Positions 51,978-62,346 of a DNA stretch of 64,000 bases are shown one piece after another; the stretch's first letter is position 1, and every line of letters begins with the position of its first letter. The notes beneath the pieces are model-generated. The model did not search any database and was not told the origin of the DNA. It saw only the letters and a list, made by a program, of their open reading frames with translations. This DNA comes from Aurantiochytrium sp. KH105 (Eukaryota; Sar; Bigyra; Thraustochytrida; Thraustochytriidae): the NCBI GenBank assembly GCA_003116975.1, contig BGKB01000027.1, positions 1 through 64,000 on the forward strand. The letters run 5' to 3'. The position numbers and the translations under genes were made by a program.

Positions 51978-54848
51978 TCAGACTTGTGTGAGAGCGTGTT
52001 CCTTCTCGAGACTATCTCCATTTGCTGGCTGCACATGGCTCGACGCGAGCTGGCTGCGCAAGCGCTTACACTCCGCTTCGAGTTCCTCGTTGACGGCACG
52101 AGCTCTCTCCAGCTGATCCTCCAGCGCAGCACTCGAACGAACCCCATCCGACGTGCTATTATGGCTCGACTTGCGTATCGAATCTGCCATTTCATCCGCT
52201 GACTTACCCTTGTGCCGCGCTTGCGAGCGGATTTTAGGAATGAAGATTAATCCAAGCACGGCAAGGTCTGTAAGAAAGATGATGCCAGAGAGACAAAGAA
52301 AACGCGCGAGCGGGTCACTTCCCACAGCGAACAAAAGAGGAATACCGAGCACGAGGAGCTGCAACGAAGTGTACAGAATAATGAGCAGGTATCGGCGTTC
52401 CAAAAATTGCGCGCTCACGTTGCGCACCTTGTACAACATGACATGACCGCCAATGAGAATGGAGACGTGGACCACTGCGAGAGCCGCCACAAAGCCGCCC
52501 GGATAATCCGACGAGCACATCCCCGAAGAAACCTCAAGAACCACGCCTGGGGTGTTTTGGATCGTCACCGAGACAGCCTCGCCACGAGCCCAGTGAAGCG
52601 GATCTACAGCCGTCCACACACTGAGAATAAGGATGTCGACACAAAGCACCGCCGCAATGGATATGGAAAGGTCCAGATTGGTGATGCGTAACCTCTTCAT
52701 GCGCTTGTTGTTGACGATCTTGCCGAGTCGCCAGGACTTGGCAAAGAGTGATGAAAACGAGAGTGTCCAGCCAATGCAGTAGAGCCAGGGAGCAATCAAG
52801 CATGCCGCGCTTGCTCGAGAATCGTCCTCGTTGGCCTCTGCGTCCACTGCAAGAGGTAAAATCGTCGACGTCGAGATGGCACATCCAATCGCAACAAGGT
52901 AAAGAAAAAAGGGCTGGGAAAGCTGAACGACAGGCTCCTTGCGGTGACGGAAAACCCAGGTGGCAAAACCGGCCGCCAATAGCCAATTAATTGCCACAAG
53001 GGTGTAGCCCAGGCCGCGGACCCAAGAGTCGAGCGTGCCATCGCTGACGCTGATACATACGTCGCGCGCTTCAGCAGGTGTGCTCAGCGCTGGACACACT
53101 TTGCAAGCTTGCCCGTCGCTGCTAAAGGTATCGCCCTCGCAGAGAAAGCATTTCGAGCACAGAAAGCACCCATCGTCGAGTATACGCGACGATGACTTAG
53201 ACTGACCCGCTACGCATGCCTGCGCGAGAGGCACTGGAAACTCGATCGAAGCTGTGGCCGCTTCGCTTGGCGAAATACATGTATCCTCAAAGGTGACGTT
53301 CCCGGAAGAAGCGTTTCGAGCGTTCAATGGCACGCGCTCAATCTCTGCTGTAGCGGGCGCAGTTGTTGTTGATGTTGTTGCTGCTGCTGCTGCTGCAGCT
53401 GCTGCTGTCGACGACGACGACAGCAAAGTAGTACTGGCAGGCAGGACCTGCACGCCAGCAGCATCGCGACCCACATTGCGCTTGAGGTCGTTGAAGGCAA
53501 CGCGACCGTAGATTGTCTCAACCACGAGCGACTCGAGGGAGCGACGTAGTCGCTCGTACTCGGAGCGCATGACCTCGCGCACATCGGGACTGTCGAAGTC
53601 TGCAAAGGCACGCTTTAAATGCTGCATGAACACGTAGGGGATCGTGTACGAGGCAACCGTGTCGTAAGACGGTGTGTAGTTAAAGGCCGCGGCATTAAAT
53701 GCCTGCAGGTCTGCTCCATCCGTGAAGAACTCGTCATCATACGGGAATTGGCGATGCCATTGACCTGCGCCGAGCAAATACTTGGACCGGCCCTGCAGCC
53801 GATTCAGCCCCCACGCCTGGGTGGTTGTCGTCATCCACACTGCACTGGGCTCGCACTCATTTTTCTCCCAATAGTCGAACATCGCGTTCGCTTCAATGTC
53901 TGCAGAGACACATAAAAAGTAAACTGTGGCTTCGGAATCGCAAATCTCTTGAGCGAGTGTTTGCGCAAAGGCCGCGTCCTCGCCGTCGGGAAGCCCATTG
54001 GAATTGCTGTCCTCTTGTGGGTTGTACATGTTGTAGTACGTCACCTCGAGGCCGATATCTGGAGACGCTGCATAGCTTGCGGCTCCTGCACAGGTTGTAT
54101 TGTAATAGTTGCTGCGATCGCGGCCAGCGACGGCAATCTTGGCGCCCGGCGTGGCGAAGCTCACCTGGCGAATCGCGTCAAAGGAGTATTCATTGCTTGG
54201 CACGTGGATGCCGAACAGCAGAGGGTTGCTAAAGTTTTCGTAGTACTCGTTATACCCGACCTGGGCCATAAGGATGCGCTGGTCCTGATCGCCCTCGTAG
54301 GCGCTCGCGGCCTCGCAGGTCCCGATGATGAAGGCGATGTCGAGCGTTGCGAGAGAAGAATTCAGTAACGCCCTGTGCGTGGCCTCATACTCGGGCTCCA
54401 TCGTCGATCGACCCGCGATGATGGACAGGAGACGAAAGTGAACCTTGGTCTTGTCGCCGTAGCCCACCTCGAAGCCTGACGCGTTGTTGATTTTCCTCAC
54501 GGCGGTGAGGGCGCCATCCCGATGATCTGCGCAGGTCCCTGGTGTGATTTGCAGCAAGAGGATTTCCACACTGTCGAGCTCCTCTGCGTTCTCGAGCGTC
54601 TCATTGTACAGCACGCAAGGCTCGACGGTCTCCGCAGTCTCCCTGAGCTCGCCGCTCGTGAACGCGCAGGCCGTCAGGTTCCCCACCTCCGGCACGGCAG
54701 CCTCGGCCGCGCTCGCCGCCAGCAGCAGTGGAGCCAGCACCAGCGCCAGCGAGCACGCCCGCAACCGCGCCCGCGAGCACCGCGCCGAGCGCGCCGCGCA
54801 GGCCGAGGCCCCCGCTGGCCGCGGCGGGCGCGCCTCGATCAGGCCCAT
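51978..54848 (-). CDS. Class C G-protein-coupled receptor, GABA-B-like
   Basis: Seven-helix receptor of 956 residues. A signal-peptide-like segment (about 31-51, ACSLALVLAPLLLAASAAEA) is followed by a bilobed periplasmic-binding-type ligand domain (about 85-480) with N-glycosylation sites. A low-complexity Ala/Thr/Ser insert (about 490-520) and a small Cys-rich piece (CFLCSKCFLCEG...CKVCP) come next. Seven hydrophobic segments span about 612-875, including the GABA-B-type motif WTLSFSSLFAKSWRL at helix 3 and loop 2. The cytosolic tail has a coiled coil (LEDQLERARAVNEELEAECKRL), as in GABA-B subunits, which use it to dimerise. The ligand is unknown. It probably signals through G-alpha. Confidence 0.92.
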   Translation of the reverse strand: MGLIEARPPRPAGASACAARSARCSRARLRACSLALVLAPLLLAASAAEAAVPEVGNLTACAFTSGELRETAETVEPCVLYNETLENAEELDSVEILLLQITPGTCADHRDGALTAVRKINNASGFEVGYGDKTKVHFRLLSIIAGRSTMEPEYEATHRALLNSSLATLDIAFIIGTCEAASAYEGDQDQRILMAQVGYNEYYENFSNPLLFGIHVPSNEYSFDAIRQVSFATPGAKIAVAGRDRSNYYNTTCAGAASYAASPDIGLEVTYYNMYNPQEDSNSNGLPDGEDAAFAQTLAQEICDSEATVYFLCVSADIEANAMFDYWEKNECEPSAVWMTTTTQAWGLNRLQGRSKYLLGAGQWHRQFPYDDEFFTDGADLQAFNAAAFNYTPSYDTVASYTIPYVFMQHLKRAFADFDSPDVREVMRSEYERLRRSLESLVVETIYGRVAFNDLKRNVGRDAAGVQVLPASTTLLSSSSTAAAAAAAAATTSTTTAPATAEIERVPLNARNASSGNVTFEDTCISPSEAATASIEFPVPLAQACVAGQSKSSSRILDDGCFLCSKCFLCEGDTFSSDGQACKVCPALSTPAEARDVCISVSDGTLDSWVRGLGYTLVAINWLLAAGFATWVFRHRKEPVVQLSQPFFLYLVAIGCAISTSTILPLAVDAEANEDDSRASAACLIAPWLYCIGWTLSFSSLFAKSWRLGKIVNNKRMKRLRITNLDLSISIAAVLCVDILILSVWTAVDPLHWARGEAVSVTIQNTPGVVLEVSSGMCSSDYPGGFVAALAVVHVSILIGGHVMLYKVRNVSAQFLERRYLLIILYTSLQLLVLGIPLLFAVGSDPLARFLCLSGIIFLTDLAVLGLIFIPKIRSQARHKGKSADEMADSIRKSSHNSTSDGVRSSAALEDQLERARAVNEELEAECKRLRSQLASSHVQPANGDSLEKEHALTQV

Positions 54849-56526
54849 CCGATCTATTCAAAATCTTGGTCTCGTCTCGACTCTCTTCTGCGTCGCTCGT
54901 CTGCCCTCGATCCCCTCGCCCGCCCGCCTCTCCTGCCTCCGCGCGAGCGAGCGAGCGGCCGGCCGAGGGACGCGTGCGGCGCGGCCAGCGCTCGGCCGCG
55001 GCCACGACGCGGGCTTCACGACGCGGGTCTCACGACGCGCCGAGGCGAGGCGAGGCGAGGCGGGCGCTCGCCGGGCTCTGCACTGGCGGCTGACAGGGAC
55101 ACACTCTGCACAGACAGACAGGGACAAGCAGACAGACGGAGCTCGTGAAGCAGGCCCGACCTGGAAGGCGGCCGCGCTTCCTCCTTGCTACCTACCGCAG
55201 CGCCAACTGTAACCTTGGCGGGTACGTAGTGCGCCTCAGCGGCTTGACTTGGCGTGGCGTGGCTTGGCTTGGCTTCGCAGCGACAGCGACAGCGACTGCG
55301 ACTGCGACTGCGACAGCGACTGCGACTGCGACTGCGACTGCGAATGTGAGGCAAGATCGAGAGCTAGCTGCTTCGCGCGTTGCTGCGCTGCGCGGTGTTG
55401 TGTTGTGCTCTGCGCCAGCTAGCTCGAGCTAGCTAGCCAAAAGGTTAGTAAGTTTTATGCGAGCTGTGGCTGGCAGTCTCCGGGCTTTGCTAGCGAGCTA
55501 GATAGCTTCCTCCTCGCAGCAGCCGCTCCGGAACAACAGCCAGCTTTGCTTGGCGCTGCTACGATCTACGGTCGCAGAGACGAGGCGCGAGGAGACGAGA
55601 TTCGAGGCCACGGCAGGCCATGCACGCGACAGCGACGCGGAGCGAGGCGCGCGTCACAGACACCGCACGAGGAGGCGCCGCACGAGACCAACATGATGCT
55701 GAGCGAGGCCAGGCCAGAGGCCAGGAGAGGCACCCGCACGCACAGTCACAGTGAAGCTGGATGTACAGAGTGTGCGTCGCAGAGCAGATCTCGCGCGCCT
55801 CCAAATGCAGGGCTTTGCGGCTGAATCGAGGTGCCTGGTCTTCGCGCTCTCGGTCGAGGCAGGCTGCAGCTGCACGCACGCACCGTGACAGATTGCAGGG
55901 CGAGCCTGGTTGGCCTTGCAGGCAGGCAGGCAGGCAGGCAGGCAGGCGGGCGGGCAGGTCGCCTTAGTCGTACGTGGAGGGAAGCTCGCTCTTTCACGAC
56001 AGGAAAGATGACCGCGAACAAACAAAATAAAAGAAAGTAATGCTTGGAGGGTGGGTGGGTGACTCATGTCGACGCTTCAGAGTTGGCCTGCTCCTCCGTC
56101 ATCGCCCAACTTGCCTCACACTGTGCGTGCGCGTGGCACGTAGTATTGTGAACGGCTCCGCTCAGTAGGACGACTCCCAGCGCGATGATCTTCTGCTTCA
56201 TGGACTGGGGGCGACGACAGTGTTCTTACTTTTGCATGATCAAGTCTTCGTTTGGAGCACTCACATGATAAGCAAGTTTCCGCTAGATAGAGGGCTATTC
56301 TGGCCATCAAATCAAAGGAAGAACATCTTGCCAAGTCGATTTAAAATTTAAAAAAAAAATGTGGAAGACAGGATGGGCTTCATTCTTGTTGGCGCTTCTG
56401 GCGCAAGACGTCCGCAGAACCTCTACTTTTTTTATTTTTATAATCCATGTTCACAATTGAGAAAAAGAAAAGACAGTCTTCCTTGTGGCAAGAAGAGCAT
56501 GACTTGTCCATACTAGAATGAGCCCG
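54849..56526. other. Long intergenic region with simple repeats
   Basis: No gene supported. It has GGCGA pentamers at about 55040-55062, GACAGC/GACTGC hexamers at about 55278-55345, a GGCA array at about 55917-55950, and AT-rich sequence from about 56200 that leads into the 3' end of the next gene. Confidence 0.55.
55278..55345. repeat. (GACTGC/GACAGC)n hexanucleotide array
   Basis: About eleven tandem hexamers located some 450 bp upstream of the receptor start. Confidence 0.9.
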
Positions 56527-57474
56527 TCATTGCGAAGAAGAAAGGCTCGAGTAAGTGCCATTCTTGACCGATTCGTCGTGCATCCAGCTAAGTATCACAC
56601 CGAGAATGGCAGCAAGCGTGACGGCAACGCAGCCGGAAATAGCCATGGTGTCGAGTTCGGTGCTGATGGGCAGCGGCGAAGAGCCTTGCGATGACTGATT
56701 GCGGTGAATGCCGAGCAACGCCCAAATGCAGACACCCGCAAAATAGAGGTCCATGCGCACGACGGCCAACACCACAGTCAAAAGCGTCACGAAGCCGACG
56801 ACAGCAATTGCAAAGTCGGCGCTACCAATCTGAGTCGTGGACTGGCTGGAGGGGTCATAAAGCGTGTTGGCAAAATTGAGAACAGCCGCCAAGGTCACCC
56901 AGCAAAGATTGGCCGAGACAGCGCCAAAGAGCGTTGCCTTGGTGAAGAAAGATACATCACTGCGCGTGTAGTCCACGTTGAGCAGCGTGTGCACATTGTA
57001 AAGCGAGTAAAAGGTCACAAAGAGAATCACGACGGCAAGCCAGTACGAGAATCCATGGGATGCGGCGCCATTCGCCACAAGCCATGCTCCGGAGAAAATG
57101 TAGTCTGCGCACATTGCAGCGAGATCCCAAAGTTAGTTTGTGTGTTCCCTTTCATGAATTCAAGAGCAAGAGGCTTTCGTATTGCTCCCCGTGGCGCCCA
57201 CTTTTCTCCGATCCATCAACGTACTAACAACCAGCCACACACGCGCATGCTCCATGCCATCGACATTGTAGCCATAAAAGAGCTCGTAACCCACGACGGT
57301 GGCATGCAGCGCATAGATCATGCTCCACACGGAAAAGGTTCGGTCGTCCGGCTGCACGTACGAGTACGAGGCGCCCTTGGTCGTCCCATCGCTGTACATT
57401 GCAAACGCGAAGCCCGCCAGACCAAACTGCGCCACAAAGGCCAGCGCCAGTGCTGCTGCGCTCACCGGCGCCAT
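56527..57474 (-). CDS. Multi-pass membrane protein, TspO-like, two exons
   Basis: Exon 1 runs 57474 to 57225 (MAPVSAAALALAFV), with a GTACGT donor; exon 2 runs 57104 to 56527, after a GCGCAG acceptor. The join keeps the frame and gives 275 residues with ARVWLVVNYIFSGAWLVANG across the junction. About six to seven hydrophobic segments are visible: residues about 4-26, 40-62, 80-118 (probably two), 133-160, 170-205 and 225-245. The aromatic-rich pieces FSVWSMIYALHATVVGYELF and FSYWLAVVILFV recall tryptophan-rich sensory/TspO-related proteins of algae and bacteria, but similarity is weak and the name is tentative. It shares a divergent 493-bp promoter region with the PRP5-like helicase. Confidence 0.65.
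57105..57224 (-). other. Intron in the TspO-like gene
   Basis: 120 nt on the minus strand, GTACGT donor and CGCAG acceptor, phase 1; removing it joins two membrane-protein open frames. Confidence 0.75.
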
Positions 57475-57967
57475 CTTCGCAGTCCTCGGTCCCTCTGCAG
57501 CGATGCTAGCTGCTGTCTCCGTCCGCGCCGGAAGAGCTTCACCGCCGCGAGATTGCAGTCGCTGTCGCTTGTTCAAGATCTGAATGCTCCGGGACGGCTT
57601 GGTCGAGAGGAGACAAAAGAACGAAACGAAAGAACATTTTTTTGGTGTTGATTTTGACTGCCAGGATCGGCCATGCAAATGCTTACTGTGAATGGCTTCT
57701 CGTGCTCGCGACTTTAACAGCTAGGCACTGGTATCGCAATGCATGCATGCGAAGACCCGCCACCGCCACCGCTGCCGGACTTCGAATCGGCAACCTTGCT
57801 TCAACCAGTTGGTGCGGCGATTTTAGCTTCAGAACCATTTCAGAACAGACCCGGAACCTCGAGATGCATAGTATATGCCCGTAGAGGGTATACAAAGCGC
57901 AACTGGCACAGAGAAGTTTTAGTCGAATGCAAAGTGCCATTGGAGAGGGCAGGGCACCAACGCCGCG

Positions 57968-60900
57968 ATGGGGCGCAGCGAGACGGAGAGCGAGCGCGGG
58001 CGCGAGCGCGAGCGCGGGAAGAAGGAAAAGAGGGAAAAGAGGGAAAAGAGGGAGAAGAAGGAGAGCAAAAGCAAAAGCAAAAACAAAAAGAGCAAGAAAA
58101 GCAGTCGCAAACGTCACGGCGATGAGAGCAGGAGCCGTCGCAGGCACGACGACGACCGCCACGAGGACCGCCACCGCAGCAGGAGGAGATACGAGGATGA
58201 GCACGAGGAGGACTTTGACGACAAGAGACGAAAAAGGGAATATCACGATAGACCGAGCAGCCGGAAAAGATCTAGGGATCGCAAGAGGTCAAAAAGTCGT
58301 AAAAGGTCTCACTCCAGAAACTCGGTCTCTTCCTCTTCTTCAGCCTCCTCGTCCTCGTCCTCGTCCTTGTCCTCGTCCTCCTCGCCTGCATTGTTGCCTT
58401 CCAAATCTTCGCGATTGGATGCAATGTCGAAAGGTGCTCAAGATGTTGATGCCTCCAAACGTTCGAGCGTATCACCACCGACAAAGCGTCCAAGATCGCA
58501 GTCACCGCCAACACAACGTCACGAGGATTCCATCTCTGCAAGTGTAGCGCGATCAACGACAAGAGACGAAGAAAAGGATTCTCCGGGGTCATTGTCCTCA
58601 TCGAAACCTGCTGTTGCTCCTGTGGAGTCGACTCCCAAAGAGTCTGTTGAGGAGGAGAAGCTTCGCAAACGCCGCGAAAGGCTTCAACGATGGAAAGAAG
58701 AGCAGGCACGCAAGGCCAAGGAAAAGGAAAAGGAAACGGAAACAGAAACAGAAACAGAAACGGAAGAAAAGAGTAGAATCAAAGAAGTAGCAACAACAAC
58801 AACAACAACAACAGCAACAACAGCAACAACAACAACAACAAATGGAAACACTCCCCAAGCGCAAAGCCCGGCACTCCCCACATTTTCAGCCCCATCTTCC
58901 CAGACGTTTGTACCTCGTCCCATGAAACTTAAGCGCGTCGGAATCTCTCGTGCACGGACGAGAAATCCTGAGGATGACGAGGACGAGGACGAGGCCGGTC
59001 ACGCCGCGCGACGTCGCGCGCAAAAGGGCGCAATGGCCTTTATGAAGAGACCAGGAGACGCTTCTGCCGCCAAAGGGCCAAGTCATGCGGAGACTAACGA
59101 CGATGAAGCAAACAACATGGACGATGGCGAGGAGGTGGATCCGCTCGATGCTTACATGGCCCAGCTTGGCCAAAGTGCATCAGGCTCGGGCTCAGGCTCG
59201 AGCTTGGGACCTGCTCGCGATGCGACAGTCACCCCCTTCGAGACCAGTAACGATACAAGAACAGCAGCAGCAACATCATCATCATCAGTAGCAGCAGCAG
59301 CAGCAACAACAACAACAAGAGCACCGACACATGAGGATGAAAAGGAAAACGACGACGCTGCGTCTCCTGCTGCCCGCGCCATCACGCTCGAGGAAATCAT
59401 GTCCGAGATAAAGTCTGACGTGGACACCGCTGGCGACGCGAACGACGCGCGAGATCGCAAAAAGGGATCCGGCACGGCGCGTAAGGCCCAGCGCGAAGAG
59501 CGAAACGAACAGGGTAGCTTTCATGCGGCCTTTTTGCAAGCGGCTCGCGCACGACGTGCCGCGGAAGAAGAGGAGACCCGACGTCTCCGCGCCGAGCGGG
59601 CCAAGGAGGCCGAAGCTGCGAGCGCCGAGCTGCAAAAGGCAGAGCCCGTAGTAGGACGTGGTGGAAGCGCCGGGGAAGATGGCGTAGGGATCATGGGAGA
59701 GGACGACGGGGAGCAAGATGCTGTTCTCGCAGAGCTCAGCAAGCCAAGCGTGTCGGCCATTGACTTGCTCAAAGAAAAAGCTCGCAAGAAGGAGCTCGCG
59801 CCTGTCGATCATAGCAAGATCGAGTATGAGCCATTTACAAAGGACTTTTATGTCGAGGCCCCGTCCCTCCGCGCCATGCCCGAAGGTCTTGTGGACCTCA
59901 CTCGCAAGGAGCTGGAAATCACGATTCGAGGCGCACGGCCACTCCCCAAACCCATCGAGCAATGGGCCCAATGCGGACTCAGCGATCGCATCATGAATGT
60001 CTTGCAACGCAGAGGCTGGGAAACACCCTTTGCCATTCAGCGCCAGGCCATACCAGCAATCATGAGCGGGCGAGACCTGATTGGTGTGGCCAAGACTGGT
60101 AGTGGCAAAACGCTTGCCTTTGTGGTGCCCATGGTACGACACGTGCTAGACCAACGCGCGCTCGAGCCTGGCGAAGGTCCCATCGCCCTCATCATGGCAC
60201 CTGCCCGAGAACTTGCGGTGCAGATCAACGAGGAAGTCAAGAAATTTGCCCGGGCTTGCCAAGTGAATTCTCTATGCTGCTATGGCGGCGTTGGCGTCAA
60301 AGACCAGATTTCGGCACTCAAGCGAGGTGTAGAGATCCTCGTCGCGACGCCGGGCCGTCTCATCGATTTGCTCACGGCCAACAACGGTCGTCTGCTCTCC
60401 TTGCGGCGCGTCACTTATATTGTTCTCGACGAGGCGGATCGCATGTTTGACATGGGCTTCGAGCCTCAGATCACCAAAGTAATTCGCAACACGCGTCCCA
60501 CGCGGCAAATCGTCATGTTTTCCGCCACCTTCCCCCCGCTTGTGGAGCGTGTGGCGTCCGAGGTCCTCAAAGAGCGACCCACCATTATCGTTGTCGGGGG
60601 TCGTGCAAAGCCTCCCTCCAACATCAAGCACCTCGTGGAAGTCCGCGAGCCGCACGACAAGTTCCCGCGTTTGCTGCAAATTCTCGGCGAATGGTACGAC
60701 GAGGATCACCAAATTCTGGTCTTTGTCAAGACACAGGCAAGCTGCGACAAGCTTTTCCAACAGCTTGTGCAAATCGGCTACAGTTGTCTCACGCTACATG
60801 GAGGCAAGGACCAAATCGATCGCGACAACACCATCACTGACTTCAAGAACAAGGTCACGACGCTGATGCTCGCCACGGGCGTTGCGGCGCGTGGTCTCGA

Positions 60901-61819
60901 CGTTGCAGACCTCCGGCTCGTAATCAACTTTGACGTACCGAATCATCTCGAGGAACTCATTCACCGCATTGGAAGAACAGGGCGTGCGGGTCGAGATGGA
61001 ACAGCCTTCACCTTTATTGCCCCCGACGAGGCAATGTACGCGCCAGACTTGGTAAAGGCGCTGCGGGATGCCAAACAAGAGATTCCGCCCGAAGTGTTGG
61101 CGCTCTCGGAATCCTACAAGCGTAAGATCGTTGCCGGTGAGGCCAAGTTCCGCAGCTCGGGTTATCGGGGCTCGGGCTTCAAGTTCACAGAAGACGAGAA
61201 GACTGCTTCGGCCAAGCAGCAAGAGCTCCTGCGCAAGGCCGAAGAGGTCAATCTTGGCATTCGCGGAGACGAAGATACCTCGCAAAGTGCAGTGGAAGAT
61301 CCAGCCGCCGCCGAGTCGGCACGCCACGAGGAGTCTGTGGCGCGTGCCACGCGTCTTGCTGAGAAGTTCGCAGCGAGCGGTGCGCCCGAGCAAGCGGGCG
61401 GCGCCTCGTCTTCCTCATCTTCCTCGTCAAATGCGTCTGGGGCCGCAGACTCGGCTTTGGCTCGAGTTCGTCAGAGCGTTGCAGCCGCTGTGGAACGAGT
61501 CAAGGATGCTTCTTCGCAGTTCACCGAGTTTATCATCATCAATGACTATCCGACCAAGGTTCGTTGGAAGATGACGCACAAGGACACATTGAACGCCATT
61601 ACGGACAAGACTGGCGCGGGCATCACGGTGAAAGGCCAATATTCTGCGCCCGGAACGTCGCACACGGCGTCCGAGCCGCCGCTCTTTCTCCTTGTCGAGG
61701 GCGGGTCCTCTTACGATGTTGCGCGCGCTGCAACTGAGCTACGGCGCATTCTCGAGGAGACTACCCGTGACGTTGCGGCGTTGCCCTCGGGCACGAGCTC
61801 TCGCTATAAAGTGCTTTAA
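57968..61819 (+). CDS. PRP5: Prp5/DDX46-type DEAD-box splicing helicase
   Basis: RNA helicase that acts in pre-spliceosome assembly at the U2 snRNP branch-site step. 1283 residues. A long charged Arg/Glu/Lys/Ser N-terminal region (to about 380) is typical of the animal/plant DDX46 form. The Prp5 hallmark DPLDAYM starts at D391. The helicase core has the Q motif (PFAIQRQAIPAI), motif I AKTGSGKT (708-715), PARELAVQ, TPGRL, DEAD at 821-824, FSAT, ATGVAARGLDVA and HRIGRTGRAGR (about 999). A C-terminal KH-like region (from about 1195, ending in LRRILEET) also matches DDX46. Runs of Thr, Ala and Ser from CAA/GCA repeats interrupt the N-terminal half. The gene is intron-free despite encoding a splicing factor. 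Confidence 0.95.
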   Translation: MGRSETESERGRERERGKKEKREKREKREKKESKSKSKNKKSKKSSRKRHGDESRSRRRHDDDRHEDRHRSRRRYEDEHEEDFDDKRRKREYHDRPSSRKRSRDRKRSKSRKRSHSRNSVSSSSSASSSSSSSLSSSSSPALLPSKSSRLDAMSKGAQDVDASKRSSVSPPTKRPRSQSPPTQRHEDSISASVARSTTRDEEKDSPGSLSSSKPAVAPVESTPKESVEEEKLRKRRERLQRWKEEQARKAKEKEKETETETETETEEKSRIKEVATTTTTTTATTATTTTTNGNTPQAQSPALPTFSAPSSQTFVPRPMKLKRVGISRARTRNPEDDEDEDEAGHAARRRAQKGAMAFMKRPGDASAAKGPSHAETNDDEANNMDDGEEVDPLDAYMAQLGQSASGSGSGSSLGPARDATVTPFETSNDTRTAAATSSSSVAAAAATTTTRAPTHEDEKENDDAASPAARAITLEEIMSEIKSDVDTAGDANDARDRKKGSGTARKAQREERNEQGSFHAAFLQAARARRAAEEEETRRLRAERAKEAEAASAELQKAEPVVGRGGSAGEDGVGIMGEDDGEQDAVLAELSKPSVSAIDLLKEKARKKELAPVDHSKIEYEPFTKDFYVEAPSLRAMPEGLVDLTRKELEITIRGARPLPKPIEQWAQCGLSDRIMNVLQRRGWETPFAIQRQAIPAIMSGRDLIGVAKTGSGKTLAFVVPMVRHVLDQRALEPGEGPIALIMAPARELAVQINEEVKKFARACQVNSLCCYGGVGVKDQISALKRGVEILVATPGRLIDLLTANNGRLLSLRRVTYIVLDEADRMFDMGFEPQITKVIRNTRPTRQIVMFSATFPPLVERVASEVLKERPTIIVVGGRAKPPSNIKHLVEVREPHDKFPRLLQILGEWYDEDHQILVFVKTQASCDKLFQQLVQIGYSCLTLHGGKDQIDRDNTITDFKNKVTTLMLATGVAARGLDVADLRLVINFDVPNHLEELIHRIGRTGRAGRDGTAFTFIAPDEAMYAPDLVKALRDAKQEIPPEVLALSESYKRKIVAGEAKFRSSGYRGSGFKFTEDEKTASAKQQELLRKAEEVNLGIRGDEDTSQSAVEDPAAAESARHEESVARATRLAEKFAASGAPEQAGGASSSSSSSSNASGAADSALARVRQSVAAAVERVKDASSQFTEFIIINDYPTKVRWKMTHKDTLNAITDKTGAGITVKGQYSAPGTSHTASEPPLFLLVEGGSSYDVARAATELRRILEETTRDVAALPSGTSSRYKVL

Positions 61820-62346
61820 TTTTACGACAAAAAGGAAAGAAACAGAGAGTCCTCCTCTCTTTGGAGTATGATTTGATAGAAACGACGACTTGACTTGTGT
61901 GGATTTTGTTTGGCCAACGCGCGCGCATGACCACGAGCTCGAAATGTTCAGTCAAAACCATTTGCTCCCAACATTTTTGTGCGATGGTCAGTCGTTCGAA
62001 CCGAAGCTACGTCAGGAAGCTTGCTCTTGAATGATTGTCGTGCCCTCGGCCTCGCCACTGTAGTGACTCCTCCCTCCTCCACGGTAAGACTGGTCAAGTA
62101 CTATCAACGAACTTGACCCCCCTCACTGTGAATCAAGTGTCGCTCGCCAAGGCTCGCTGGCAAGAACAAACTGTTTCGTCTGCAATAGCAGGATCGTGTC
62201 GCGTTGAGCCGGATCCCGCGGCGCGGTAACGCAAGCGGCAACGCGTCACGCGAGCTCGCAGCAGCAGCGCGCACAAAACTGTCCGCCTGCAGTGCGAGCG
62301 AAAGAAAGCGAAAGTTGAGCGAAACGAAGCGAGCGAAAAGGGAAAA
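61820..62346. other. Intergenic
   Basis: No gene seen; 3' UTR of PRP5 and promoter of the mitochondrial protein gene. Confidence 0.5.

Noticed and set aside
57927-58547. Frames overlapping the N-terminal part of the PRP5-like helicase
   Set aside because: The charged Arg/Glu/Lys region reads open in several frames; only the 57968 frame continues into the DEAD-box core.
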